Made by a program: the position numbers and the translations under genes
In this document: positions 54,601 to 62,910 of the stretch, in pieces
Layout of the letters: every line of letters begins with the position of its first letter
Numbering within the stretch: the first letter of the stretch is position 1
Origin: Bacteroidales bacterium
GTDB lineage: Bacteria; Bacteroidota; Bacteroidia; Bacteroidales; UBA6680
Direction: 5' to 3'
NCBI GenBank assembly: GCA_025210735.1
Contig: JAOARD010000027.1
Location: 1 to 64,000, forward strand
Length of the DNA stretch: 64,000 nucleotides
The notes under the pieces: model-generated
What the model saw: the letters and a program-made list of their open reading frames with translations, nothing else
Told to the model about the DNA's origin: nothing
Databases searched by the model: none

Positions 54601-57600
54601 ATGCAGAGATGATGTCTTTAACAGATGTACTGGACTTTACCGATTCTGATACTGAGAAATCTAAATATGTTGTAATAAGCGAATATTTTGCCGGATCTGA
54701 GATTTCAGAAGCGCAGAGTACAACAGGAAACACATCACTTGCAATGTATGGTACAACATATACAGGGTGGAGCAATGTACACGGTACTACACACTTTACT
54801 AAGAATGCAAGTCATGCTATAAAACTGAACGTATCAGTTGATGCAACATCACTATCGGCACTTGAGTTTGGTTTTGATGCGTTGCTTAATCAAACTTCTT
54901 GGTCTACAAACTCATATATGAGAGTTATGGTTAACGGAAATAACGTTAGCGGAACAATTGAGCCATCAAAGAATGCTACATTCAAATCGCATAACTTTGA
55001 TATCTCAGCGTATGTTGGAGGTATAATTAATATTGTTGTAGAGGCACGTGTTAAAGATAAGGCAGAGACTGTATATCTTGACAATGTACACTTTAGAGTA
55101 CCAAAGGCTGTTGATGCACAAATTGTAAGCATTAGCGGATTAAGAAACGGTGGAAATAGCGCAACAGAGCAGGCTACAATAAAGGTTAAGAACATTGGAG
55201 TAGCTGATATTAATAAGATTATTGCAGAGTGTACAATAGATGGTAACAGTGCTGCTAAAATACAATCAACAATTGATCTTGCTACACCACTATCATATAA
55301 TCAGGAGACTGACGTTACACTATCAAATATTGATCTTTCAGCAATAGGAACACACAACCTTGAGTTTAACATTGTTGTAGAGAACGATGCAGATATTGAT
55401 AACAACACAAAAGAACTTACTGTAGTTACAAAAGCGGTTGTTAATACATTCCCTTACAGTGAGGATTTTGAAGCAGATCATGCCTGGGATATTGACGGAG
55501 CTTCACCATCGTGGGAAGTTGCAACACCTGCAGGAGAGATAATAAACAGCGCTGCATCAGGAAGCAAAGTATTTATTACAAACGCAGACGGATCGCATAA
55601 TGAAGACGAGGCATCGTTTGTTCAGAGTCCTGAGTTTGACTTCTCATCTCTTACAAGCCCGGTACTTGAGCTTAAAACATGGTGGAACCTTGATAAGGAT
55701 TCAGACGTTGCTTATATAGCATACTCTACAGATAAAGGTGCAAGCTGGGAACTTCTTGGTTCAACATCAACTGGTGAGAACTGGTATAACTCTACATGGT
55801 GGGCCGATATAGAGTCGTGGACAGGCGATGGCAATGGCGAATGGATTACATCTAAATACAGAGATATGGCTGCACTTGCAGGAAAATCGTCTGTAATATT
55901 CAGAGTGGTTATGCTTGCTGATGAGAGCGAACCAAGTCTTGAAGGATTTGCATTTGATGACTTTAAGATATATGAGAGACCAGCTGTTGATGCTGCACTT
56001 ACATCTGTTGTTAAGCCATCAGATATGACAATTCCTGCAACAGTTAAGCCTACAGTTAAGATCAGGAACTTTGGTTCTGCAGAGCTTACAACAGACGTAA
56101 CGCTTACAATTAATCCTGGAAATAATACATTCACAAAAACAGTTACAACACTTGCTTCAGGATCTTCTGAAGATGTTGAATTTGATGAGTGGCAAGCAGT
56201 ATCAGGTAAGTATACACTTACATTTTCTATTAACCCTGCAGGCGATGCAACACCAGAAAACAATAGCATAGCTACAGAGGTTGTACTTGACGAGGCTAAA
56301 ATGGATAACTACTATATTCAGGGTGCTGAAGCTCCGGTAATTGATGAGAATGCCAAGACTATTACTATTGATGCAAAAGAGAGCTCAGATATAACAGCAA
56401 TGAAAGCTGTATTTGATCTTACAACTGGTGCAACAGCAACGGTTAACGGAGTAGAGCAGGAGAGCGGTGTTACAATTAACGACTTCACAAATCCTGTTGT
56501 ATATCTTCTTACAGCTCCTGACGGAGTTAGTACTGTAGAGTGGACAGTTACTGTTAATGCATATAAGCAGAAAGGTAATGATATAACACTATTTGCTGTT
56601 GACGGACAATCTGATGATTCATATATTGGAATAAATGAGGTATTTGTAGAGATGCCATTTGGTACAGATATGACTGCTCTTGTACCAACATTTGAACTAT
56701 CAGAGAATGCAAAAGCATACATTGGCGACGATCTTCAGACTACAGCAGTTTCGGCAGTAGACTTTACAAAAGGTGCTGTTGAGTATAAGGTAGTATCTGA
56801 GAGTGGCGAGGAGCAGATATGGACAGTAACAGTTGATGATAAGCCAAACAGTGCAACAGAAATTAAGGCATTTACAGTAAGCGGTTCAGTAGCCGATGCA
56901 ACAATTAATGCAACAGCAAAAACTATTACTGCTGAGGTGCCTTATGCGTCTGATATTACTACTGTTAATGTTGATTTCGAATTAAGCGAAGGTGCAGTAT
57001 TGATGGTTAATGATAGCGAAATCGCAACAGGATCGGCAATAGACTTTACAAATGCTGTAACAGCTAAGATTATTGCAGAGGATGCTATCAGTGCAAATGA
57101 GTGGACAGTTACTGTTACAAAAGCTACGGCATCTGATAACAACAAACTAACTGCTCTTAATGTAGATGGTACTTCAGTAAATGAATTTGCTGCCGATACA
57201 TACACATATAATGTAACACTTGATGCCGGAACAACAGCAACACCTGATGTAACAGCTACAGCAGCTGATGCAACAGCAAATGTTACTATTACAGATGCTA
57301 CAAACATACTTTCTGACACTGAGGCAGACAGAACAACAACAGTTGCTGTAACTGCTGAAAATGGCAACAAAAAGGAGTATAAAGTAGTATTCTATGTGGA
57401 GTCTGATGAGACAGCACTTAGTGAGATTAAGATAGATGGTACAGTGATTGATGGATTCGCAGCAGATGTATACACATACAATGTTGAACTTCCGGAAAAC
57501 ACAACCGCTACACCAGAGGTAACAGCTGTTGCTGTAAGTACAAAGGCACAGGTTGCTGTTACTGATGCAGCCGATGTTACATCTGATAACGCAACTGAGC

Positions 57601-57926
57601 GTACAACTACAATTGTTGTTACTGCTGAGAATGGCGATACACAGGAGTATAAGGTAGTATTCGCAGTTAAGAAAATAACTGATGTTGAGGTTGATGCACT
57701 AAACAGTGTAGTTGTGTATCCAAACCCTGCAACAGACTTTGTTCAGATTGCAAATGCAGAGGGATTCAGAATTACAATTATGAACTCAACAGGTAATGTA
57801 GTTGAGCAGAATGTTGTAAACTCAGATAACTATACTGTAGATGTAAGCAACCTTACAAGAGGTATATACCTTATTAAACTGGTTAACGGAGAGAGTGTAC
57901 GTACGATTAAGATTACTGTTAAGTAG
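51639..57926 (+). CDS. Giant T9SS secreted multidomain protein with CUB-like and cadherin-like domains
   Basis: 2095 residues from the ATG at 51639, directly ahead of a signal peptide ending GLLFGQ; the open frame begins in the terminator 17 codons earlier. The mature N-terminus has the LRDSYGDGWGSN motif. CARDB-like domains and a region of propeller-like strands (about 250-480) follow. Several DUF5018-like modules (ALVPQFTLS, KKQEWRVIVDV), a fibronectin III domain (about 668-750), a CUB-like domain (about 758-875, GWKARISL) and a MAM-like jelly roll (about 1270-1450) come next. Two cadherin-like beta-sandwich domains (about 1837-2010; DTYTYNV) precede the T9SS type A sorting domain (about 2017-2095). 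A surface or matrix role is inferred. Confidence 0.9.
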   Translation: MRNFYLKRALIMFALMTFTGLLFGQTSCEWKLRLRDSYGDGWGSNKISLSVNGVVKFDKVTLDDGAGPLDFTFTASTGDVVKVEYFAVSWSYPDETSWELLNVNGEKVAGEGPDVYNPAGGELTLSCPVPIDLLPVALQEPKSGNSLTDQETIKVKYTNNGTDVLNGDFEVYYTIDGNEIRETVTGQEITSKGEYIHTFATKADLSAKKMHTITAGITAASEDSPDNNVTDYNIFNTEPNKILVYDHTNTSILKYTLPNITDKEDIVTSEQFDGKMLRQITYLPDGNIYALSTRDTMLQINHDTKEITSLFEVDVEEYISEWTSLKFNTKTKKLYLAGKNSTKSFIYLVDLLGETTEKIVELDGAISSMTFDNVGVLYVLDAKVDKKLYTLNIDTEEKTEITALSDDVCDYYFSSIFTDRESGDVYIINNTNSEKNKVFFVNSDTKKVYYIGMDNNTEDIRSVVTEYTEENPLYFISFASENQKESSVINQEEKTIKHKLFFGKDITKVKPQFIVPEGVTIALKDSREPVINGETVLDLTNDVVVVLSANGKTEEWTISAVVGKNHENAIETFAIANQFVDAVINNEEREVVIEMPAGTDVSALVPQFTLSTNASVKVKGRTQISGKSTVDFTKEDADVDFEMYTVIAEDGKKQEWRVIVDVVETPEKTQLSYPENEANDVPTIFTLKWDEVSGALGYKIYLGETIGDTPFATSETNKFKITDLTPNTTYKLKVVPYNNAGDCTEAEEWTFTTDAKTYIMSDATYEVTNGVFYDTGIEENYDVDEEHTMTLKSSEAGKNVKLNFSWFSTEVDTDELYVFNGLNIDAQQVEGSPFSGSEGESTKEIIANNPDGALTFYWTSDASSTRSGWKARISLHEWLTQDVALRDIEMPQSSVSLTDNESVSFDVINRGTEAVNAVDIEYVVNGDVANKQTRTVTFDTPLAVGEFTKVTIDNIDLSAEGNYNILFTAVLAGDTNAEQQEVSGSVIHAEMMSLTDVLDFTDSDTEKSKYVVISEYFAGSEISEAQSTTGNTSLAMYGTTYTGWSNVHGTTHFTKNASHAIKLNVSVDATSLSALEFGFDALLNQTSWSTNSYMRVMVNGNNVSGTIEPSKNATFKSHNFDISAYVGGIINIVVEARVKDKAETVYLDNVHFRVPKAVDAQIVSISGLRNGGNSATEQATIKVKNIGVADINKIIAECTIDGNSAAKIQSTIDLATPLSYNQETDVTLSNIDLSAIGTHNLEFNIVVENDADIDNNTKELTVVTKAVVNTFPYSEDFEADHAWDIDGASPSWEVATPAGEIINSAASGSKVFITNADGSHNEDEASFVQSPEFDFSSLTSPVLELKTWWNLDKDSDVAYIAYSTDKGASWELLGSTSTGENWYNSTWWADIESWTGDGNGEWITSKYRDMAALAGKSSVIFRVVMLADESEPSLEGFAFDDFKIYERPAVDAALTSVVKPSDMTIPATVKPTVKIRNFGSAELTTDVTLTINPGNNTFTKTVTTLASGSSEDVEFDEWQAVSGKYTLTFSINPAGDATPENNSIATEVVLDEAKMDNYYIQGAEAPVIDENAKTITIDAKESSDITAMKAVFDLTTGATATVNGVEQESGVTINDFTNPVVYLLTAPDGVSTVEWTVTVNAYKQKGNDITLFAVDGQSDDSYIGINEVFVEMPFGTDMTALVPTFELSENAKAYIGDDLQTTAVSAVDFTKGAVEYKVVSESGEEQIWTVTVDDKPNSATEIKAFTVSGSVADATINATAKTITAEVPYASDITTVNVDFELSEGAVLMVNDSEIATGSAIDFTNAVTAKIIAEDAISANEWTVTVTKATASDNNKLTALNVDGTSVNEFAADTYTYNVTLDAGTTATPDVTATAADATANVTITDATNILSDTEADRTTTVAVTAENGNKKEYKVVFYVESDETALSEIKIDGTVIDGFAADVYTYNVELPENTTATPEVTAVAVSTKAQVAVTDAADVTSDNATERTTTIVVTAENGDTQEYKVVFAVKKITDVEVDALNSVVVYPNPATDFVQIANAEGFRITIMNSTGNVVEQNVVNSDNYTVDVSNLTRGIYLIKLVNGESVRTIKITVK

Positions 57927-57951
57927 CTATACATCATATCTCTATATAACA

Positions 57952-57984
57952 TATTAGTAGTTTTGTAACCTTGTACTACTAATA
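57952..57984. repeat. Inverted repeat after the third giant gene
   Basis: TATTAGTAGT (57952-57961) and ACTACTAATA (57975-57984) pair perfectly around a 13-base loop, just upstream of the strong terminator. Confidence 0.5.
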
Positions 57985-58001
57985 ATTAAACAGTTCATAT
58001 T

Positions 58002-58033
58002 AAAAATCCCCGGTTCTGCCGGGGATTTTTTTT
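58002..58033 (+). terminator. Strong rho-independent terminator
   Basis: AATCCCCGG (58005-58013) pairs with CCGGGGATT (58019-58027) around TTCTG. It is preceded by A-runs and followed by eight T. It closes the giant-gene block. Confidence 0.95.
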
Positions 58034-58529
58034 GCTGATAATCGCTGACTTAGAGACAGATTTCTGTGACTTAGTGTCACTCGGTCAGCACTTAGAGTTA
58101 AAAGCACAGTTATAACTGTCATTCCTTGTTTACTTAGAGACAGGTTTCTGTGACTTAGTGTCACTCGATCAGCACTTAGAGTTAAAAATGCAGCTATAAG
58201 TGTTATTCGTTGTTTGCTAAGAGACAGGTTTCTCTGACTTAGCATTACTCAGCCAGCACTTAGGGGCAAAAGTACAGCTATAAGTATAGTTCCCTGTTTA
58301 CTAAGAGATGTGTACCACTCATACAGCTTTTGCTTACTACTAGTTTTAGCGTGGCTTTTGGGCGTTTATAAGCTACAAATGTATATTAGAGAATGTTGTT
58401 TTGGATTGAGGTATAAATTGATATTTTTGTAATACTTAGATAAGAAATGAAGCATGAGAATGGTTAATATAATATACGAGGATGATTGTAAATGTGGGTT
58501 CTACATAACTATAAAAGGAAAATAAACAG
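58034..58529. other. Intergenic region with an 84-bp tandem repeat
   Basis: About 500 bases. The left part is the repeat array described separately. The right part (about 58320-58529) is AT-rich, with no clear promoter. Confidence 0.55.
58049..58310. repeat. 84-bp tandem repeat, three units plus a partial
   Basis: Units start at 58049, 58133 and 58217, with a partial one at 58301, each exactly 84 bases apart. Each has CTTAGAGACAG, GTGACTTAGTGTCAC (a five-pair hairpin), TCAGCACTTAGAGTTAAAA and ACAGTTATAA-like blocks. Because 84 is divisible by three, a minus-strand frame stays open through it, but it runs into the terminator and has no coding look. Confidence 0.85.
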
Positions 58530-59099
58530 GTGAAAAACAAAATTCTCAAAATAAGCATTTGCTTTTTACTGGTAACATATTCTGTTACAGTTATAGGTCA
58601 GAGCACAACCAGTGACAAGTTAAACAGGTCTGTACTTATAAGTGATGACGGTTTTTATGGTACACTGTTTCAGGAGAACTATGTTTTTGATTTAAGCCCT
58701 GATAAATCCGGAAGGTTTAATGTAAACGGATTGTGGTTTATGAAATGTATTGCCGGAGACTCAATATCTGTATGGACACCTGCAGAATCTGAAATAAAGA
58801 TGTTTGAAAAAAGGCTCTATGACTTGGTGATTAACCATAGAACAGATGAAGAGTATATAAATGATAATATTCCAGAGATTGTTGAGTGTCTGAGTGAGTA
58901 TAAAAGACAATATATCGGTTTTAGAAACGGCAGAAAACATAACTGTATTTGGATTCAATTTATAAGAACTGAAGAGATATTGAATACCCCTGACACAAGT
59001 ATAGAGCGTATATTTGGTGGTGGATCAAGTGTTTTTCTTATAATTTATAACTTCAGAAAAGATATTATAGAGCACTTATCTGTTAATGGGTCTATATAA
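58530..59099 (+). CDS. Secreted protein of unknown function (GTG start)
   Basis: 189 residues. An in-frame stop at 58512 leaves GTG at 58530 as the only sensible start, preceded by AAAAGGAAAATAAACAG. The signal peptide ends TVIGQ (about residue 24). The mature domain has mixed strands and a Gly-rich loop (ERIFGGGSSVFLIIYNF). No family was recognised. It lies 17 bases before the next secreted-protein gene and is probably co-transcribed. Confidence 0.72.
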   Translation: MKNKILKISICFLLVTYSVTVIGQSTTSDKLNRSVLISDDGFYGTLFQENYVFDLSPDKSGRFNVNGLWFMKCIAGDSISVWTPAESEIKMFEKRLYDLVINHRTDEEYINDNIPEIVECLSEYKRQYIGFRNGRKHNCIWIQFIRTEEILNTPDTSIERIFGGGSSVFLIIYNFRKDIIEHLSVNGSI

Positions 59100-59116
59100 A
59101 CTTATTTTACCATAAA

Positions 59117-60385
59117 ATGAAAATTAAGAGAAAGACACTAACAGTAAATACTATCCTGCTGACTATCTGTTTTTATTCTTCATTTGGACAGATTAATAAA
59201 ATAATACCTACCAGAGGAATTGAAGGAGTTCCGGTTGTTATTGATTCATCAGGAATCTCTGCGGTTTTTATAGCATTCGGAACTGATTTTATATTAACAA
59301 AAAGAGTTCATGCTACATATTACTACTATGATAGAATAGGGTTGACGTTCGAGATAGATCCGTATGATAAGAATCAGATTGTAAGAGCAATTTATGTTGA
59401 GTCTCCTTATAAAGTAGAAACAAAAAACGGAATTGTACTTAATAAAAGTACAATGAGGGATGTTTTAGATACATACAATGATAAAGGTTGTTTTACTTCG
59501 AAGTATTATGCCCGAAATTCTCAGAAAGGGATTTCATTCTACATAAAAAAGAGACCGGATAATAAAAAATATGATGCAAATGAGAAAATATATAAAATTG
59601 AGATTAACAACAATGGAGACTTTGGATCGCGATCAAGAGAAAACTTTGTATTTAATGATGACCCAATTAAAAGAAAACTAACCAGATTAATATCAATACT
59701 TAAAACAGAAAATTTTAACAAAGATAAGCTAGATGAGTTTTGGATTAGTGAGAAGAGTAGTGAAAACGAACCATATGGTCTGGAAAAAGAGATAAAATTT
59801 AACAGGAAAATAGAAAACAATCTGACACAAAAGAGTATAGAGATTAATATTGTTGGGAACTCATATAATCTTAATATTATTAAATCTGAAGATAGTATAG
59901 TTTACCTAAAATTAACTGATAATAACAAACAAAAAACGCTTATCGAGAGGCTGTTTGTTTCTAAATATAAAAATACGGACTTTAATATATATACTTATGG
60001 ATCAATTTGTGGTGTTGTAGGAATTCCTCCAAAAAAATGTATGGAGATGCTTAATCTGGTAAAAAATAGAAAATATAAGGAGTTAGTTAATTGGTTACAA
60101 TCTATAAATCCTGAGATATCCATATACGGGTATATTGGGATAGAATTTCTAAAACTGAAAGGATGTAGTATTACAGAAATTGAATTGGAACGAATGAAAA
60201 CTCTTAGAAAGTCTGATATGGAGATATATACTTGTCGTGGCTGTGCTTTTGATACTCTTAAATCATCAAAAAACATATTGACAGATGATAATTTAAAACA
60301 ACTATATAATGTATTTGTACAATGTGGCTATTTGCATAAAACAATTACACAATCCATTAAGTTAGAACCTATAATTATTAGATGA
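59117..60385 (+). CDS. Large secreted protein of unknown function
   Basis: 422 residues with a signal peptide (CFYSSFGQ, about residue 25). The mature part opens with strands (VPVVIDSSGISAVFIAFGTDF), has a Lys-rich middle, and ends in a helical region with several cysteines (SICGVVGIPPKKCMEML, YTCRGCAFDTL, VQCGYLHK). I do not recognise the family. It follows another orphan secreted protein, so the two may act together. Confidence 0.72.
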   Translation: MKIKRKTLTVNTILLTICFYSSFGQINKIIPTRGIEGVPVVIDSSGISAVFIAFGTDFILTKRVHATYYYYDRIGLTFEIDPYDKNQIVRAIYVESPYKVETKNGIVLNKSTMRDVLDTYNDKGCFTSKYYARNSQKGISFYIKKRPDNKKYDANEKIYKIEINNNGDFGSRSRENFVFNDDPIKRKLTRLISILKTENFNKDKLDEFWISEKSSENEPYGLEKEIKFNRKIENNLTQKSIEINIVGNSYNLNIIKSEDSIVYLKLTDNNKQKTLIERLFVSKYKNTDFNIYTYGSICGVVGIPPKKCMEMLNLVKNRKYKELVNWLQSINPEISIYGYIGIEFLKLKGCSITEIELERMKTLRKSDMEIYTCRGCAFDTLKSSKNILTDDNLKQLYNVFVQCGYLHKTITQSIKLEPIIIR

Positions 60386-60517
60386 TATTATTGACAAATT
60401 AAAACAGTTGAATATTAGGTGCTTATTTGTGAATGTCATGTAAATGTCGTGTTTTTGTAGTTGGAAAGTTACCCTAATTAGTCTGACATTTGTATCAAAC
60501 TGAAAAACTAAAAAGAA

Positions 60518-61066
60518 ATGGAAACAGGAAAATTGATAAAAGAGTTAAGATTGAAGAGAGGTTTAACTCAGGAAGATTTGGCAGAAAAAACAGAGGTTAG
60601 TGTCAGAACAATACAGCGTATAGAGAGTGGAGAGGTTGATCCGCGAGCATATACACTTCAGATGATTGCTAAAGCCCTTGATGTGGATTTTAGTATGTTT
60701 GTTGAGGATAATACAGATGATAAAAAGGGCGAGAGAACTGTTGATGATAAAGATTGGTGTGCACTTATTCATTTAACAGGAGTTGTTCCGTTGATATTTC
60801 CAACCTTAATATTGATAAAAAGTGGGAGAAGAAAAAGTAAGGAGATCTCAAACCATTTTAAGGCTGCTATAACTATGCAGTTATGCATAATAATTATTTG
60901 TCTTATTGGTCTGTGGATATATTGGCGGGTAAATCAGCCAATACCATTTGTAGGAGGGCTGCTTGCTGGTGGTTTAGTATCTGTTATAAACGCAATATCG
61001 GTTATGAATGGTAAACCCTATATTAATCCGTTTATAAAAAATACAGAGATAAAAGGGGAGCAATAG
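60518..61066 (+). CDS. XRE-type helix-turn-helix protein with a DUF4870-like membrane domain
   Basis: 182 residues. Residues 1 to about 62 form a Cro/CI helix-turn-helix (IKELRLKRGLTQEDLAEKTE, VSVRTIQRIESGEVDPR). Residues about 80-175 hold three membrane helices in the DUF4870 pattern (WCALIHLTGVVPLIFPTLIL, FKAAITMQLCIIIICLIGLW, GGLLAGGLVSVINAISVMNG). A membrane-tethered transcription regulator is implied, a layout often seen in Bacteroidota. Confidence 0.88.
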   Translation: METGKLIKELRLKRGLTQEDLAEKTEVSVRTIQRIESGEVDPRAYTLQMIAKALDVDFSMFVEDNTDDKKGERTVDDKDWCALIHLTGVVPLIFPTLILIKSGRRKSKEISNHFKAAITMQLCIIIICLIGLWIYWRVNQPIPFVGGLLAGGLVSVINAISVMNGKPYINPFIKNTEIKGEQ

Positions 61067-61088
61067 GGGTGCCACGACTATCAGGCTG

Positions 61089-61113
61089 AATTCCTCAATG
61101 TTGTTGGGGAATT
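61089..61113. terminator. Hairpin between convergent genes
   Basis: AATTCCTCAA (61089-61098) pairs with TTGGGGAATT (61104-61113), one position being a wobble. There is no strong U-tract. It could still serve as a weak terminator for either neighbour. Confidence 0.4.
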
Positions 61114-61159
61114 TAGTGGACATCAAGAGTCATACTTTGATATTAATAACATGTGTATG

Positions 61160-62278
61160 TTATAGTAACTCCTTTAATTTATCTAAATCTGGCAGGTATT
61201 TTCGATATTTTTCAGGTAACTCTCTGGTGGTTTTATATGTTGCAACACCCATTGCCTTGTTATAGTCTCTAAAGGCAAACTCAACTACTTTGTCTTTCTT
61301 CTCTTTGCACAAGATTATACCAATTGAAGGATTCTCATTCTCTCTCTTTATATATTCGTCCAGTGCCGAAAGATATAGGTTCATTTTACCTGCATATTCC
61401 GCTTTAAATTTACCGCCCTTTAGTTCAAACGCAATTAATGATTGTAACCCTCTGTGAAAAAACAAAAGATCAACAAAAAACTCTTCCTCATCAACTATTA
61501 ATCTGTACTGATTACCAAGAAATGCAAAATCATTACCTATTGACATTATAAACTTCCTGATATTCTTAACAATTTCTTTTTCAAGAATCCGTTCGTCATC
61601 ATCCTCGTCAATATTAATAAAGTCCAGCAGGTATTCACCTTTAAATGTGTCAGTGGCATGTTTTTGAATCTCTTTTGGCAGGGTTTTATCAAAGTTGTTT
61701 ATCAGTTTACCTTTTTGTCTGTATAAATTGTTTTCTATGTGATGCTCAAGCAGAACAACACTCCATTGGTTCTCTATAATCTTAGTAAAGTAGAATAGTC
61801 TTTCTGTTATATTTTTACATTTGTTTATCAGTAACAAATGGTGCGTAAAACCTATTTTCAGAAAGATATCCTCTATAAAATTCTCCATTGATTTAAACTC
61901 AGATACAATCAGTTTTTTTAACTTATCTGTTTGTAATCCGGAGGATGTGTGGTATGTAATTCGTTCTGCATTAGCTTCTTTGTCTATTTCTGCCGTTATC
62001 AACGGCAGAATTGGATACTCCTCTGCAAACTGCTGCATCTTCTTTAGATTTCTGTATGAAAAACCTCTTAAACCAGGTAGTTCATTCTGCAAATCCTTAG
62101 AGATATTCTGAATAATTGAACTACCCCATTTCTCTTGGTTCACCTTATCAGACAGCTTTAAACCAACCCTGTAATAAAGCAATAACATTTCTCTGTTTGC
62201 CAACGATGCAGCTTTATATCTGCTTTGTAGTATACTATCCTTTAAATCGGAAATCAGCTTTACATATCCTTTCTGCAT
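61160..62278 (-). CDS. DUF1016/YhcG-type PD-(D/E)xK nuclease
   Basis: 372 residues, matching the YhcG architecture over its full length. The N-terminal DUF1016 helical domain (about 5-165) has SRYKAASLANREMLLLYYRVG and WGSSIIQNISKDLQNE. The C-terminal PD-(D/E)xK nuclease fold (about 170-365) has the catalytic set Asp270 (FFVDLLFFHR) and Glu285-x-Lys287 (FELKGG), followed by NPSIGIILCKEK. Related proteins are found near restriction-modification and defence loci. Here it stands alone, convergent with the XRE-membrane gene, so its role (defence or genome maintenance) is open. Confidence 0.92.
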   Translation of the reverse strand: MQKGYVKLISDLKDSILQSRYKAASLANREMLLLYYRVGLKLSDKVNQEKWGSSIIQNISKDLQNELPGLRGFSYRNLKKMQQFAEEYPILPLITAEIDKEANAERITYHTSSGLQTDKLKKLIVSEFKSMENFIEDIFLKIGFTHHLLLINKCKNITERLFYFTKIIENQWSVVLLEHHIENNLYRQKGKLINNFDKTLPKEIQKHATDTFKGEYLLDFINIDEDDDERILEKEIVKNIRKFIMSIGNDFAFLGNQYRLIVDEEEFFVDLLFFHRGLQSLIAFELKGGKFKAEYAGKMNLYLSALDEYIKRENENPSIGIILCKEKKDKVVEFAFRDYNKAMGVATYKTTRELPEKYRKYLPDLDKLKELL

Positions 62279-62556
62279 AACTCAACAATATTGGTACTCT
62301 ATTAAAGTTACAGCTAAATATTTAAGTGTCTTTTGTTAATTCTGCAAAATTGATAAAAGGAGTTTGTAGATAAAAAACAAAACTTGTATTTAGTTTGAGT
62401 AAACTAACTATGCTGTAAATTAGTGAGATATTTCTTATATATATTGGGATGATATGTTTGTATTTGTCCTGAATATGAACAACAATTCATTAAAAGTGTT
62501 GTTTCATCAACATTAATTTTTTATACTTGTAACAACATGAACTAATATTTTTTAGA

Positions 62557-62605
62557 CGACAATTTATTGTCGGTTTTATAATCGCAATTATGCGATATTT
62601 TTAAT
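62557..62605 (+). other. Two adjacent terminator-like hairpins
   Basis: CGACAAT (62557-62563) pairs with ATTGTCG (62566-62572), followed by GTTTTAT. ATCGCA (62581-62586) pairs with TGCGAT (62591-62596), followed by ATTTTTAAT. The T-rich tails favour plus-strand termination of a short upstream transcript. Confidence 0.4.
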
Positions 62606-62678
62606 ATTTATAAAGGACGCCAACATATGAAAGACACTACAATATACGCATACAGTAATTCAGACTGATATTGAAGAA

Positions 62679-62735
62679 ACCTTTGTAAACGGTAAACTAT
62701 AGTAATATCTGTTGCAGATATTATTCTACAAAGGT
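62679..62735 (+). ncRNA. Possible structured RNA leader (nested hairpin)
   Basis: ACCTTTGTA (62679-62687) pairs with TACAAAGGT (62727-62735), enclosing TAATATCT (62703-62710) paired with AGATATTA (62716-62723). Two perfect nested stems in non-coding DNA about 175 bases upstream of a start codon could be a regulatory leader. There is no known riboswitch match. Confidence 0.35.
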
Positions 62736-62910
62736 GCTCTATTCAGGAAAGTATCATAATACATACAGTAACAATTTGTACATCATAAATTTATGAAGGC
62801 ACTATTTATGCCCGTAAATATTACGATAACATTATTGTTATGTGTTATTCTGTACCCGGAATCTACAAGACTATACACCAACAAATAATTAATAAATGCG
62901 CTTAAAAGTA

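Larger units (their letters stand above)
62279..62910. other. Long intergenic region with several small hairpins
   Basis: About 630 AT-rich bases between divergent genes. No ORF of note. Hairpins at 62557-62605 and 62679-62735 suggest a structured leader or small RNA upstream of the last gene. Confidence 0.5.

Noticed and set aside
58000..58245. Minus-strand 81-codon frame with 28-residue repeats
   Set aside because: It is open only because the 84-bp repeat length is divisible by three. It ends inside a terminator and has no start signal.
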